64,000 nucleotides of DNA from Gammaproteobacteria bacterium (GTDB lineage Bacteria; Pseudomonadota; Gammaproteobacteria; Chromatiales; Chromatiaceae), in the NCBI GenBank assembly GCA_020445415.1, contig JAGRGP010000026.1, positions 1 through 64,000 of the forward strand. The letters run 5' to 3'. Both the position numbers and the translations under genes were made by a program. Position 1 is the first letter of the stretch, and each line of letters starts with the position of its first letter. Below the pieces are notes generated by a model. That model was not told the DNA's origin. It saw only the letters and a list, made by a program, of their open reading frames with translations, and did not search any database. Below, piece by piece: positions 8,623 through 18,507 of the stretch.

Positions 8623-9860
8623 TGGCCCAGCCTGCCACCGCAGGCACCCTACCGGAGACTGTCATGGATGACACCCGCCCTCCAGCCGGAGACGACCTAA
8701 AGTATTGGCTCGCATTAGCACATATTCCGGGATTGGGCGATATCCGGGTTGGCCGTATTCTGGAGGACGCCGGGGAGCCCCGATCAATTTTCGATGAACC
8801 GGACCGGTACGCCCAGAGGTTGGGCCTGGGTGAAGCCGCACTGTCCTGGCTCAAGCGTCCCCGCTGGGAAGCGATCGAAACCTCTTTGCGCTGGGTCGAG
8901 CAGGCAAATCATCATATCGTCACAAGGCGCGATCCCCGCTATCCTCGTCTCCTCGAGCAAATTGCCAACCCGCCTGCACTGCTCTATGTCCACGGCGACC
9001 CCGAATTGCTCAGCTCCGCGCAATTGGCGGTAGTGGGAACCCGGAGCCCTTCACACTCGGGGCGGCTAACCGCGCGCGAATTCTGTGCCCACCTGGCCTC
9101 TCTGGGTATTACCATCACCAGTGGCATGGCAGCGGGCATCGACGGCGCCAGCCACGAAGGGGCATTGGATGCTGGAGGTTACACCATCGCCGTTGCCGCC
9201 ACTGGGCTCGATCGGGTATACCCGGCGCATCACCGTAACTTGGCCCATCGGATTACGCGCCGGGGTGCGGTGATATCGGAGTTCCCTCCAGGTACCCCGG
9301 TGGCAAAATATAACTTTCCTCGCCGCAACCGGATCATCAGTGGGCTAAGTATGGGTACCTTGGTGGTAGAGGCCGCTGGCACGAGTGGGTCACTGATAAC
9401 TGCTCGAGAGGCCGCCGAGCAGGGACGTGAGGTATTCGCCATACCTGGCTCAATCCACAACCCCCTGTCCCGCGGCTGCCACCGCTTGATTCGCGAGGGG
9501 GCTAAGCTGGTGGAGACTGCCAGTGACATAATCGAGGAGCTGGGCCCATTGCTCCCATTGCCACCGGCACAGCGCGGCCGCCAAACTGTAAATTCCCAAG
9601 ACTCGCCGACCTGGGACCAAGACTATCAACGCTTGCTTGCCGCGATGGAGTACGATCCCCTGCATCTGGATATCCTCATCCACAGAAGCGGATTGACCGC
9701 GGACGCCGTTTCCTCCATGCTTCTCTTGCTCGAACTCGAAGGGCATGTATCATCTGTGCCCGGCGGACGTTACTGCCTGACCCGGCCATCTGGGCAGTCT
9801 GCCTCGAATCGTCATTCAGGGGAGAACCGGCAACCTCCCGGACAGAAGGTATGCACATGA
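8622..9860 (+). CDS. dprA: DNA-processing protein DprA
   Basis: 412 residues. The Rossmann-like core contains AVVGTRSPSHSGR, the ITSGMAAGIDGASHEGAL box and NFPRRNRIISGLS, all diagnostic for DprA/Smf. A short N-terminal helical region (HIPGLGDIRVGRIL) resembles the SAM/HhH part, and a C-terminal winged-helix segment (LHLDILIHRSGLTADAVSSMLLLLELEG, about 355-385) is present. DprA loads RecA on incoming single-stranded DNA in transformation. The ATG at 8622 overlaps the lysM stop; an ATG 14 codons later is possible. It overlaps smg by 4 bp. Confidence 0.96.
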   Translation: MAQPATAGTLPETVMDDTRPPAGDDLKYWLALAHIPGLGDIRVGRILEDAGEPRSIFDEPDRYAQRLGLGEAALSWLKRPRWEAIETSLRWVEQANHHIVTRRDPRYPRLLEQIANPPALLYVHGDPELLSSAQLAVVGTRSPSHSGRLTAREFCAHLASLGITITSGMAAGIDGASHEGALDAGGYTIAVAATGLDRVYPAHHRNLAHRITRRGAVISEFPPGTPVAKYNFPRRNRIISGLSMGTLVVEAAGTSGSLITAREAAEQGREVFAIPGSIHNPLSRGCHRLIREGAKLVETASDIIEELGPLLPLPPAQRGRQTVNSQDSPTWDQDYQRLLAAMEYDPLHLDILIHRSGLTADAVSSMLLLLELEGHVSSVPGGRYCLTRPSGQSASNRHSGENRQPPGQKVCT

Positions 9861-10333
9861 ACGAAAATGTCGTCGATATCCTGATATATCTATTTGAAAA
9901 CTATATGGATAACGACCAAAATCCGGGATCAGACCAGGCTGCTATTCAGGAGGAGTTATTGCAAGCCGGATTCCCGGAGAGTGAGATAGAAAAGGCGTTC
10001 ACATGGATGGATGGTCTCGCCCTTCAACAGGGATCGCCCTCCCTGGACGCACACACGGATAACGCCCTCCGCATCTATACGAGTGAGGAAATGGCTCACT
10101 TAGATACTGATTCGCGGGGATTGCTGCTATTCCTGGAGCAAACCAATATCTTGGACCCGGCAAATCGCGAACTGGTGATCGAGCGTGCCATGGCCTTGGA
10201 TACCCCACAGGTTGGAGTGGATGAGTTGAAATGGGTGGTGCTGATGGTACTGATGAACCAGCCTGGCCAGGAAACAGCGTTTGCGCAGATGGAAGACCTA
10301 GTGTACAACGACATTCCGGTCTATCTGCATTGA
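9857..10333 (+). CDS. smg: Smg family protein (DUF494)
   Basis: 158 residues from the ATG at 9857, which overlaps the dprA stop (ATGA) and sits about 7 nt after an AGAAGG ribosome site. The ATG at 9851 would touch that site and is rejected. It starts MNENVVDILIYLFENYM, characteristic of Smg. The protein is acidic, helical and cytosolic. Its function is not established. Smg regularly sits between dprA and topA, as here. Confidence 0.93.
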   Translation: MNENVVDILIYLFENYMDNDQNPGSDQAAIQEELLQAGFPESEIEKAFTWMDGLALQQGSPSLDAHTDNALRIYTSEEMAHLDTDSRGLLLFLEQTNILDPANRELVIERAMALDTPQVGVDELKWVVLMVLMNQPGQETAFAQMEDLVYNDIPVYLH

Positions 10334-10467
10334 ACAAACCGCAACAAGCACCAAATCTTAGTGTAGAAATCCCCGTTTTCATTTCGAATGGTTGCAGTTG
10401 ATCCGGCAACCGGCGTGGTTTTTTGAGCATTACACTACCGAGTGGCAAGCAAGATAATACGTATCCG

Positions 10468-12750
10468 ATGAATCTGGTTATCGTCGAGTCTCCGGCCAAG
10501 GCCAAAACGATCAACAAATACCTGGGAAAAGACTTCAAGGTAATGGCCTCCTATGGCCACGTCCGCGACCTGATACCCAAAGAGGGCGCCGTCGACGTAA
10601 CCAACAACTTTGACATGAAGTACCAGGTAATCGATCGAAACGACCGCCATGTCCAAGCCATCTCGAAGGCACTCAAGGAGGCGGATACGCTGTTCCTCGC
10701 CACTGACCCGGACCGGGAAGGGGAGGCAATTTCATGGCATCTCTACGAACTGCTAAAAAACCGCAAGCAGCTCAAGGACAAATTGGTACGGCGGGTGGTT
10801 TTCAATGAAATCACCCAAAAAGCCATTCAAGAGGCCATACAGAATCCACGCGACCTCTCCATGCATTTGGTAAACGCCCAGCAGGCTCGCCGGGCATTGG
10901 ACTACCTGGTTGGCTTTAATCTCTCCCCGCTCTTATGGAAAAAGATAAGGCGAGGCCTTTCCGCAGGCCGGGTGCAGAGCCCCGCGTTACGCATGATCGT
11001 TGAGCGCGAGGAGGAGATCGAGGCCTTCAAGATACGAGAGTACTGGACTATCGAGGCCGATTTGTTGAAGTCCCGGCAAAAATTCGGTGCCCGTCTAACC
11101 CACTACCAGGGGGAAAAACTCAGCCAATTCAGTATTACCAGCAGCGCTCCCGCGCGGGAAGCGGAACAAAATCTGCTGGCGGCCGCCAATGGCTCCCTGG
11201 AGGTGCTGAAGGTTGAAAAGAAACAGCGTAAACGCAATCCAGCCGCGCCGTTTACCACATCGACGCTGCAGCAGGAGGCGGCCCGGAAGTTAGGATTTCA
11301 TGCCCAGCGTACTATGCGCATCGCCCAGCAACTCTACGAGGGAATCGACACCGGACACGGAGCTATCGGACTGATCACTTATATGCGAACCGACTCTGTT
11401 CATCTTGCGGACGAAGCGATATCGGAACTCCGGGAATTCATCCTCAACCGCTTTGACGGCGAACACATTCCTAAACAACCGCGCCTCTACAAGACCAAGG
11501 CAAAGAATGCCCAGGAGGCGCATGAGGCAATCCGACCCACTTCGGTGATGCGTACCCCCGATTCACTGGGGGACTATCTTTCCAAAGACCAGCACCGGCT
11601 CTATGAGCTGATTTGGAAGCGCACCGTCGCCAGCCAAATGATCCACGCCACGATCAACACCGTGACCGCCGACCTGGGGTGTGGAGAGGGCAATCAGTTT
11701 CGCGCCACCGGATCAACCATCACCAATCCCGGATTCATGGCGGTCTATTTGGAGGGTATCGATGACGGCATCAAAGGTGAAGATGACGAAAAGATGTTGC
11801 CTCCGCTGACTGAAGGTGAGCGGGTCCCTCTACAAGGGCTGCGCAGTGTGCAACATTTTACCGAGCCCCCGCCCCGCTTTACCGAAGCCAGCCTGGTCAA
11901 GGCGCTGGAAGAACATGGCATCGGCCGGCCATCCACGTATGCGACGATCATCTCCACACTGCAAGAACGGGAGTATGTGGAACTGGAAAAGAAGCGCTTC
12001 CACCCCACCGACGTCGGCCGGGTGGTTAACCGCTTCCTCACCAACTACTTCACGCGCTATGTCGATTACGACTTTACCGCCCGTCTGGAGGACGAACTCG
12101 ACGCGGTATCGCGGGGTGAGGAGGAGTGGATCCCCTTGCTACGCCAGTTTTGGAGTCCTTTCAAGGAGCGTATAGACCATACTTCGGAAAACGTGCAACG
12201 CCGCGATGTTACCCATGAGGCGATGGAAGAGGCATGCCCTCAGTGCGGCAAACCTTTGTCGATCCGCTTGGGTCGCCATGGCCGCTTCATCGGCTGCACC
12301 AACTATCCGGAATGTGACTATACCCGCGATCTAAACGAAAATGGCAAAGAAGCCGAGCCGCCGGTCATTGTCGAGGAACGAAAGTGCCCGCAGTGTGGTT
12401 CCGACTTGGTGATCAAGCGAGGAAAGTACGGCAAATTCATTGGCTGCTCCAACTACCCGAAATGCCGCCACATCGAGCCACTGGAAAAACCCGTGGATAC
12501 CGGCGTCTTTTGTCCGAAGTGCCGAGCCGGCACATTGGTGCGACGCAAGTCTAGACGGGGCAAGATATTTTACTCCTGCAGTACCTACCCAGACTGTGAT
12601 TATGCCACCTGGAACGAACCTTTGGCCGAACCCTGTCCGCGCTGCGGCTGGCCCATCGTAACGATCAAGACTACCAAGCGCAAAGGGACGGAAAAGGTCT
12701 GCCCGCAAAAGGACTGCTCCTTTGCGGAACCCTACGAAGAAACTCGATAG
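10468..12750 (+). CDS. topA: DNA topoisomerase I
   Basis: 760 residues from the ATG at 10468 (MNLVIVESPAKAKTI), the family's usual start; a TTG at 10423 would add 15 unlikely residues. The Toprim domain has the ESPAKAKT glutamate and DPDREGEA. The catalytic tyrosine is in ITYMRTDS (about Tyr305). The C-terminus holds four cysteine ribbons of C-x2-C...C-x4/5-C type beginning near 12235, 12385, 12514 and 12634, so it is zinc-binding like E. coli TopA. It relaxes negative supercoils as a type IA enzyme. Last of the lysM-dprA-smg-topA run; apbE follows after 24 bp. Confidence 0.97.
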   Translation: MNLVIVESPAKAKTINKYLGKDFKVMASYGHVRDLIPKEGAVDVTNNFDMKYQVIDRNDRHVQAISKALKEADTLFLATDPDREGEAISWHLYELLKNRKQLKDKLVRRVVFNEITQKAIQEAIQNPRDLSMHLVNAQQARRALDYLVGFNLSPLLWKKIRRGLSAGRVQSPALRMIVEREEEIEAFKIREYWTIEADLLKSRQKFGARLTHYQGEKLSQFSITSSAPAREAEQNLLAAANGSLEVLKVEKKQRKRNPAAPFTTSTLQQEAARKLGFHAQRTMRIAQQLYEGIDTGHGAIGLITYMRTDSVHLADEAISELREFILNRFDGEHIPKQPRLYKTKAKNAQEAHEAIRPTSVMRTPDSLGDYLSKDQHRLYELIWKRTVASQMIHATINTVTADLGCGEGNQFRATGSTITNPGFMAVYLEGIDDGIKGEDDEKMLPPLTEGERVPLQGLRSVQHFTEPPPRFTEASLVKALEEHGIGRPSTYATIISTLQEREYVELEKKRFHPTDVGRVVNRFLTNYFTRYVDYDFTARLEDELDAVSRGEEEWIPLLRQFWSPFKERIDHTSENVQRRDVTHEAMEEACPQCGKPLSIRLGRHGRFIGCTNYPECDYTRDLNENGKEAEPPVIVEERKCPQCGSDLVIKRGKYGKFIGCSNYPKCRHIEPLEKPVDTGVFCPKCRAGTLVRRKSRRGKIFYSCSTYPDCDYATWNEPLAEPCPRCGWPIVTIKTTKRKGTEKVCPQKDCSFAEPYEETR

Positions 12751-12774
12751 CCGCGCGCCAGCAGGGCCGCCGCC

Positions 12775-13785
12775 ATGAATCCTGTGTCCGGTATGCTTCT
12801 CCTGCTGATGATTTTGGCAGGTTGTTCCCCGCCACCCCCGGTTCTCGAACTAAACGGCACAACCATGGGTACCCACTACAGCATCAAGCTTGGCGGGATG
12901 CCGGACACTCAAACCCTTGCCGTCCTAAAGCAGCAAATCGAATCGAGGCTAGGGGAAATAGATGGGCAAATGTCCACCTACAAGCAGGCATCGGAATTGT
13001 CCCGTTTCAACGCTAATCGCTCCACCGACTGGATCCCAGTCTCCCGGGAACTGGTTGAAGTGGTGTCGCGAGCTCAGCATCTGTCTGAGTTGAGTAATGG
13101 CGCTTTCGACACAACGGTACAACCGCTGGTGCAACTATGGGGCTTCGGGTCTCGGAAAAGTGATGATCACCCCCCCGGGCAGGACCAGATTTTGGCGGTA
13201 CGACATACTATCGGTTACCGGCAGCTAAACTGGCGCAAAGCACCTCCGGCATTACGCAAGGACCAGCCCGAAATAGAGGTGGATCTCTCGGCAATCGCCA
13301 AAGGGTATGCGGTAGACGAGATAGCCAGGGTGCTAGATCAAGCCAGGCTCTCCCATTATCTTGTAGAAATCGGTGGTGAACTTCGCAGTAGAGGCAAGCG
13401 ATCAGACGGTCAGCCCTGGCGCATCGCCATTCAATTGCCGGATGCGGAGGCGGGATCCGCTCACCGGATCATCGAAGCGAGAGATGTCGCAATGGCCACC
13501 TCGGGTGACTACCGAAATTATTTCGAGTTTGGTGGAATCCGCTACTCACATGCCATTGACCCACGTAGCGGCTGGCCGGTTTCCCATGCGCTGGCCTCTG
13601 TCACCGTCATGGCAGACCAATGCGCCGACGCCGATGGGCTGGCCACCGCCTTGTTTGTAATGGGCCCCGACCCTGGCCTGGATTTTGCCGAGGAAAACGG
13701 TATTGCCGCCTTGTTCATCATCCGGGGTGAACAAGGTTACCAGGAACGCACCACGAGCCACTTTCAAGCCATTGTCAACCACTAA
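12775..13785 (+). CDS. apbE: FAD:protein FMN transferase ApbE
   Basis: 336 residues with a lipoprotein signal peptide ending in a lipobox LAG-Cys17, so it is likely anchored on the periplasmic side. Family boxes seen are GTTMGTHYSI, LSAIAKGYAVDEIA (FAD site), EIGGELRSRG and HAIDPRSGWPV (Mg2+ and flavin site). The enzyme attaches FMN to threonine in partners such as NqrB/NqrC or RnfD/RnfG. No such partner is encoded in this window. It follows topA closely and may be co-transcribed. Confidence 0.95.
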   Translation: MNPVSGMLLLLMILAGCSPPPPVLELNGTTMGTHYSIKLGGMPDTQTLAVLKQQIESRLGEIDGQMSTYKQASELSRFNANRSTDWIPVSRELVEVVSRAQHLSELSNGAFDTTVQPLVQLWGFGSRKSDDHPPGQDQILAVRHTIGYRQLNWRKAPPALRKDQPEIEVDLSAIAKGYAVDEIARVLDQARLSHYLVEIGGELRSRGKRSDGQPWRIAIQLPDAEAGSAHRIIEARDVAMATSGDYRNYFEFGGIRYSHAIDPRSGWPVSHALASVTVMADQCADADGLATALFVMGPDPGLDFAEENGIAALFIIRGEQGYQERTTSHFQAIVNH

Positions 13786-13838
13786 TCCAGCGCGCGAATC
13801 CACAACCGGTATCCGGCACCGCTAACTGACAGCTAACC

Positions 13839-13861
13839 CTCGGCCAAACAACGCTGCCGAG
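13839..13861. terminator. Hairpin downstream of apbE
   Basis: Inverted repeat CTCGGC / GCCGAG with an 11-nt loop. A TTTTT run lies only about 15 nt beyond the stem, so it is at best a weak intrinsic terminator separating apbE from purE. Confidence 0.3.
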
Positions 13862-13905
13862 CTGGATCAAAACACCTTTTTGAGCCTGCGAAACCCTGGT
13901 AACAA

Positions 13906-13934
13906 TTGTCCCCAAGCTAGCCAAAGTTTATAAA
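13906..13934 (+). promoter_or_regulatory. Sigma70-type promoter of purE-tsaC
   Basis: A -35 box TTGTCC (13906-13911, 4 of 6 consensus bases) and a -10 box TATAAA (13929-13934, 5 of 6) are separated by exactly 17 bp. The -10 box lies 46 bp before the purE ATG. No clear PurR operator is seen beside it. Confidence 0.6.
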
Positions 13935-13980
13935 ATCCGATATCTTCCGAAACTTTTCCCAGCCGCAGGTATTTAACGTC

Positions 13981-14487
13981 ATGAGTAAACCTTTTGTTGC
14001 CGTCTTGATGGGATCGGACTCCGATCTACCCATTCTCCAGTCCACTATGGATGTACTCAAGAAGTTGAGTGTGCCGTTCGAGGCAAAGATCACCTCTGCT
14101 CACCGCACCCCGGATGCAACACACGCCTATGTAAAGGATGCAGACGCCCGCGGCTGTGCGGTATTTATCTGCGCCGCAGGACTCGCCGCCCATTTGGCCG
14201 GAGCTGTTGCCGGTTTGACCCTGAAACCGGTAATTGGCATTCCCCTGGATGCCGGACCGCTCCAGGGCATGGACTCCCTGCTGTCCACGGTGCAGATGCC
14301 CGGTGGAATTCCAGTTGCCACCGTAGCCGTTGGCAAACCCGGCGCCAAAAATGCCGGTTACCTCGCGGCACAGATTATCTCCCTGGTTGATCCCGAACTA
14401 GCCGAACGGGTGAGGGCGGAGCGCAAAGCGAATGCGGACGGCGTCAAAGCCAAAGATGCCGAGTTGCAGGCCCGGTTGGCGGGATGA
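13981..14487 (+). CDS. purE: N5-carboxyaminoimidazole ribonucleotide mutase PurE
   Basis: 168 residues. Class I PurE motifs are present: MGSDSDLP near the N-terminus, SAHRTPD (the catalytic His loop) and [10 protein letters not shown], followed by [14 protein letters not shown]. It converts N5-CAIR to CAIR in purine synthesis, and class I enzymes need the ATP-dependent PurK to supply N5-CAIR. The usual neighbour purK is absent; tsaC follows after 7 bp, an order also seen in other Gammaproteobacteria. A good sigma70-type promoter lies upstream. Confidence 0.95.
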   Translation: MSKPFVAVLMGSDSDLPILQSTMDVLKKLSVPFEAKITSAHRTPDATHAYVKDADARGCAVFICAAGLAAHLAGAVAGLTLKPVIGIPLDAGPLQGMDSLLSTVQMPGGIPVATVAVGKPGAKNAGYLAAQIISLVDPELAERVRAERKANADGVKAKDAELQARLAG

Positions 14488-14494
14488 AACAGCA

Positions 14495-15061
14495 ATGGCA
14501 GCCAACCTACAGCCACGGAAGCTGCGCGAGGCAACCCAGGTATTCCGGCATGGCGGACTGATTGCCTACCCTACGGAGGCGGTGTATGGCTTAGGATGCG
14601 ACCCACTCAACGGCCACGCGGTAGAACGACTGCTCCGGATCAAGGCACGCCCGCTGGAGAAAGGCGTAATCTTAATCGCCGCCGACTTCTCACAGCTGTT
14701 GCCGTTTATCGGCAAACTACCGGACAAGCTCCTGGAACCCGTGCTGCACAGTTGGCCAGGGCCCTATACCTGGATCTTTCCGGCCGCAAAAAATTTGCCC
14801 CGATGGCTGACAGGAGCTCAGGATACCCTAGCTGTGCGGGTTACCAACCATCCGCTGTGTATCGCGCTTTGCCGCAGCTGCGCGTCTCCGCTGGTCTCCA
14901 CCAGCGCCAACCCTGGGGGGCGCCGACCGGCCCGTAGTGCACTCGCCGTGAGACGTTACTTTAAAGATGAACTCGATTGCATATTACACGGTGATCTCGG
15001 CGGTCAATCACGGCCAACCCGTATCCGTAACGCCCTCGATGGGCAGGTGTTACGAGCATAA
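14495..15061 (+). CDS. tsaC: L-threonylcarbamoyladenylate synthase TsaC/YrdC
   Basis: 188 residues from the ATG at 14495; an ATG at 14432 lies inside purE and would add 21 unrelated residues. The opening LREATQVFRHGGLIAYPTEAVYGLGCDP, RLLRIKARPLEKG and LVSTSANPGGRRPA are the YrdC signatures for the ATP and threonine pocket. The length matches the single-domain TsaC form rather than the longer Sua5. It makes threonylcarbamoyl-AMP for the t6A37 modification of ANN-decoding tRNAs. Its stop codon lies in the A-tract of the oppositely oriented terminator. Confidence 0.95.
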   Translation: MAANLQPRKLREATQVFRHGGLIAYPTEAVYGLGCDPLNGHAVERLLRIKARPLEKGVILIAADFSQLLPFIGKLPDKLLEPVLHSWPGPYTWIFPAAKNLPRWLTGAQDTLAVRVTNHPLCIALCRSCASPLVSTSANPGGRRPARSALAVRRYFKDELDCILHGDLGGQSRPTRIRNALDGQVLRA

Positions 15062-15086
15062 AAAAAGCCCATCGAGGACGATGGGC
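15034..15086. repeat. Three-arm inverted repeat at the tsaC 3' end
   Basis: Arm A (15034-15044, CCTCGATGGGC) is the perfect 11-bp reverse complement of arm B (15067-15077). Arm B can instead pair with arm C (15079-15086, CGATGGGC) across an AGGA loop. Only one of the two hairpins can form at a time. Arm A lies within the last codons of tsaC. Confidence 0.75.
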
Positions 15087-15087
15087 C
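15060..15087 (-). terminator. Intrinsic terminator of the mlaC-like transcript
   Basis: Read on the minus strand, an 8-bp GC-rich perfect stem (GCCCATCG/CGATGGGC, loop TCCT) is followed at once by seven T. It lies about 180 nt beyond the mlaC-like stop and overlaps the tsaC stop codon. On the plus strand no T-run follows, so it acts mainly for the leftward transcript. Confidence 0.8.
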
Positions 15088-15266
15088 TTGCAAAGCGCTT
15101 ATACAGCAGCGCTGGAGGAGGACGCTCAAGAAATCTCGTGACCTCAATTAGCCTGGTCACGCCTGCTGCCCCCGGCAAGCCCGAGAGCACGACAATTCGC
15201 TACTTACAATAGCTAGCGGTAGCTTGCGCGAAATCTTTAGGTTTTTTTCACCATCCCCAGCTCGAT

Positions 15267-15938
15267 TCAACTGCTTTCGTTGTTTGTCACACGACTGTCG
15301 TTGAGCACGGTTATTTTTTCGATCAGTCCCGCTATGCCAAGGAGCCTCACCTCTTTCGAAAAGCTGCTTCGGTAATTTGTCACTAGGCTGATTCCGTCTA
15401 TTCGAACATCGTACGCCATCCATTTGCCGTCCCTGAGGATCATGCTGTAAAGCAGGTCGACGGGAGCGACCTGAGAACGTATCAGTTGCGCCCGAACGGT
15501 TGCCAGCTTGGCTCCCGACTTCAGTGCCGAAGGAATGACTCGCATCTCCCAGGCACCAAGCTCATTCAACGCGGTGGCATAGCTACGCACCAACAGTTTT
15601 CGGAACTGGTGAATGAATTCCTGACGCTGCACCGGCGTGGCACTGCGCCAATGCTTGCCAAGTACCAAACTCGAAACCCGCTCGAAATCGACATGAGGAA
15701 GCAATATCTCGTCCGCCAGCTGGTAGACATAGCCCGGGTCGGTCTTTAAACGTTCCCTCTGGTTCTCGAGCACCCGCAACATCTCGGTCGATACACGCTC
15801 AACAACCCGCTCAGGCCCCTGCGGTTCTCCGGCCGGTGCGCTTCCGGGCAACAGTAGCAACAGCACGGCGGTCAGAAATGACGCAACCAGATACCCCGTG
15901 ACAGATGCGCCACCCGTCACTGACAACCTTGTGATCAT
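15267..15938 (-). CDS. MlaC/Ttg2D-like phospholipid-binding periplasmic protein
   Basis: 223 residues from the ATG at 15938, which has a strong GGAGGGG site 7 nt upstream; a TTG at 15959 would overlap that site. A signal peptide with a long hydrophobic core (about 14-33) ends near PAGEPQG. The mature part matches the MlaC/Tgt2 fold: LADEILLPHVDFERVSSLVLGKHWRSATPVQRQEF, then LLVRSYATALNEL and the C-terminal strand DGKWMAYDVRIDGISLVTNYRSSF. MlaC ferries phospholipids between the outer-membrane MlaA complex and the inner-membrane MlaFEDB transporter. No other mla gene is adjacent, so this is a stand-alone homologue and its partner is unknown. Confidence 0.85.
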   Translation of the reverse strand: MITRLSVTGGASVTGYLVASFLTAVLLLLLPGSAPAGEPQGPERVVERVSTEMLRVLENQRERLKTDPGYVYQLADEILLPHVDFERVSSLVLGKHWRSATPVQRQEFIHQFRKLLVRSYATALNELGAWEMRVIPSALKSGAKLATVRAQLIRSQVAPVDLLYSMILRDGKWMAYDVRIDGISLVTNYRSSFSKEVRLLGIAGLIEKITVLNDSRVTNNESS

Positions 15939-15963
15939 TATCAATCCCCTCCCGGACAACAGG

Positions 15964-15977
15964 CCGGCAGCTGCCGG
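15964..15977. promoter_or_regulatory. 14-bp perfect palindrome in the mlaC-like leader
   Basis: CCGGCAGCTGCCGG is a perfect palindrome 26 bp upstream of the mlaC-like ATG. A perfect minus-strand TATAAT lies further upstream (16016-16021) but without a good -35 box. The palindrome could be a repressor operator or an mRNA hairpin. Confidence 0.4.
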
Positions 15978-16082
15978 TTTCTACTCGTCATAGCGGTCTA
16001 CAACAATCGAACTTGATTATAAATGTGTAGAATTTCGCCTATATAACCTTTAAAAGAAGCCAATTCCCAGAATTACCCTGTG

Positions 16083-16439
16083 CTACGTGTCGGCGTCCCG
16101 AATGTGGTTCGCAATCCAGTCATGAATCCAATGAAAGGGGCGTGATCCACTAAACCTGCCCACTTCCACTCCGCCGAGAAACAGGATTACCGTAGGAAAC
16201 CCCCGAAGCCGGTAGTGACCGGCGAGCCTCATGTTATCGTCTACCTCGATCTTCGCCAGGCTAATCTTCCCATCGTAACTTAACACCGCTCGCTCGAGCG
16301 CCGGTGTCAAAGCGAGACAGGGTGCACACCACGCCGCCCAAAAATCCACCAAAACCGCGCACCTGGCCGACGCTTCGATTACTCGCTCCCGAAAATCCCC
16401 TTCATCGACGTCAAAAATAAAGCTTGATCGCTGTTTCAT
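16083..16439 (-). CDS. Thioredoxin family protein
   Basis: 118 residues from the ATG at 16439. The frame is open further upstream to 16658, but that part overlaps the divergent hemB start and is not thioredoxin-like. It has VLVDFWAAWCAPC with the CxxC redox site, and a cis-proline loop in RLRGFPTVILFLGG; no signal peptide is seen, so it is cytosolic. The C-terminal RPFHWIHDWIANHI replaces the usual thioredoxin helix end. A general disulfide reductase role is likely but the partner is unknown. Confidence 0.85.
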   Translation of the reverse strand: MKQRSSFIFDVDEGDFRERVIEASARCAVLVDFWAAWCAPCLALTPALERAVLSYDGKISLAKIEVDDNMRLAGHYRLRGFPTVILFLGGVEVGRFSGSRPFHWIHDWIANHIRDADT

Positions 16440-16527
16440 AATCTTGAGTTCCCGGCCGCTGTAACACCCGGACAATCCCTCTGCGCTTGGAGCATTTACC
16501 CTGCATAGAGTATCTTTAGCGGCCTGA

Positions 16528-17571
<1,044 letters not shown>

Positions 17572-17595
17572 CCCCAAGTGCACCGGGAAAAATCA

Positions 17596-18420
17596 ATGCC
17601 AGACCGCTACGCCGTCATCGGAAATCCAGTCGCTCACAGCAAGTCCCCCGAGATCCACGCGGCGTTTGCGAACCAAACCGGGCAAGACATGGTTTACGAG
17701 CGAATCCGTGGGAGCGATGACCGTTTCGAGCATCAGGTGCGGGAATTTCTCACCCATGGAGGGCGTGGTCTGAATGTCACGGTGCCGTTCAAAGAACGGG
17801 CCTGCCAGCTGGCCACAGAACTTAGCGACCGAGCCAAAGACGCGGGAGCGGTCAATACCCTGATCGTTACCCGAGAGGGTGAACTCCGGGGTGACAACAG
17901 CGATGGTATCGGGCTGCTGCGCGATCTTTCCCGCAATCACCACATCACCCTGACGGGCAGTCGCATTTTGCTGCTGGGCGCCGGCGGGGCCTCCCGAGGG
18001 GTAATGAGGCATCTGCTGGATCAAGGTCCCGAGTTGCTGGTTATCGCTAACCGGACGGTGGACAAGGCCCGGTTACTCGCCCGCCAGCTTGCTACTCCCG
18101 CCAAGGTGGAGGGCTGCGGATTAGCAGATCTGGCAGGTCAAACTTTTGACCTGATTGTTAATGGAACATCGGCGGGTCTGAACGGTGGAATACCGGATAT
18201 ACCCCGGAATATCCTGACACCCGGCGGAAGTACCTATGACATGATGTATGCCGATAAACCTACGGATTTTGTCCGCTGGGGAAAGTCTCAAGGTGCCAGA
18301 AACGCCTTGGATGGCTTGGGGATGCTAGTCGAACAGGCAGCCGAGTCGTTCTATCTTTGGCGTGGAGTGCGGCCATTCACCCAGCCCGTCATCGCAATGT
18401 TACGGGCACCAACCGAGTAA
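17596..18420 (+). CDS. aroE: Shikimate dehydrogenase
   Basis: 274 residues from the ATG at 17596, preceded by GGGAAAA. It starts MPDRYAVIGNPVAHSKSPEIH, the shikimate-binding SKSP loop. LNVTVPFKE carries the catalytic Lys, DNSDGIG the substrate Asp, LLLGAGGASRGV the NADP-binding glycine loop and ANRTVDKA the basic NADP-selective segment. It reduces 3-dehydroshikimate in chorismate synthesis. It follows hemB by 24 bp and is probably co-transcribed with it. Confidence 0.97.
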   Translation: MPDRYAVIGNPVAHSKSPEIHAAFANQTGQDMVYERIRGSDDRFEHQVREFLTHGGRGLNVTVPFKERACQLATELSDRAKDAGAVNTLIVTREGELRGDNSDGIGLLRDLSRNHHITLTGSRILLLGAGGASRGVMRHLLDQGPELLVIANRTVDKARLLARQLATPAKVEGCGLADLAGQTFDLIVNGTSAGLNGGIPDIPRNILTPGGSTYDMMYADKPTDFVRWGKSQGARNALDGLGMLVEQAAESFYLWRGVRPFTQPVIAMLRAPTE

Positions 18421-18507
18421 ACATCCATCGACGCTGCCCGCTGTTGACTAGCTCGTCTGGTAAACTTTTTTAATCGTCGGCCGATACTGCGGTCAAACCA
18501 AACCCAC

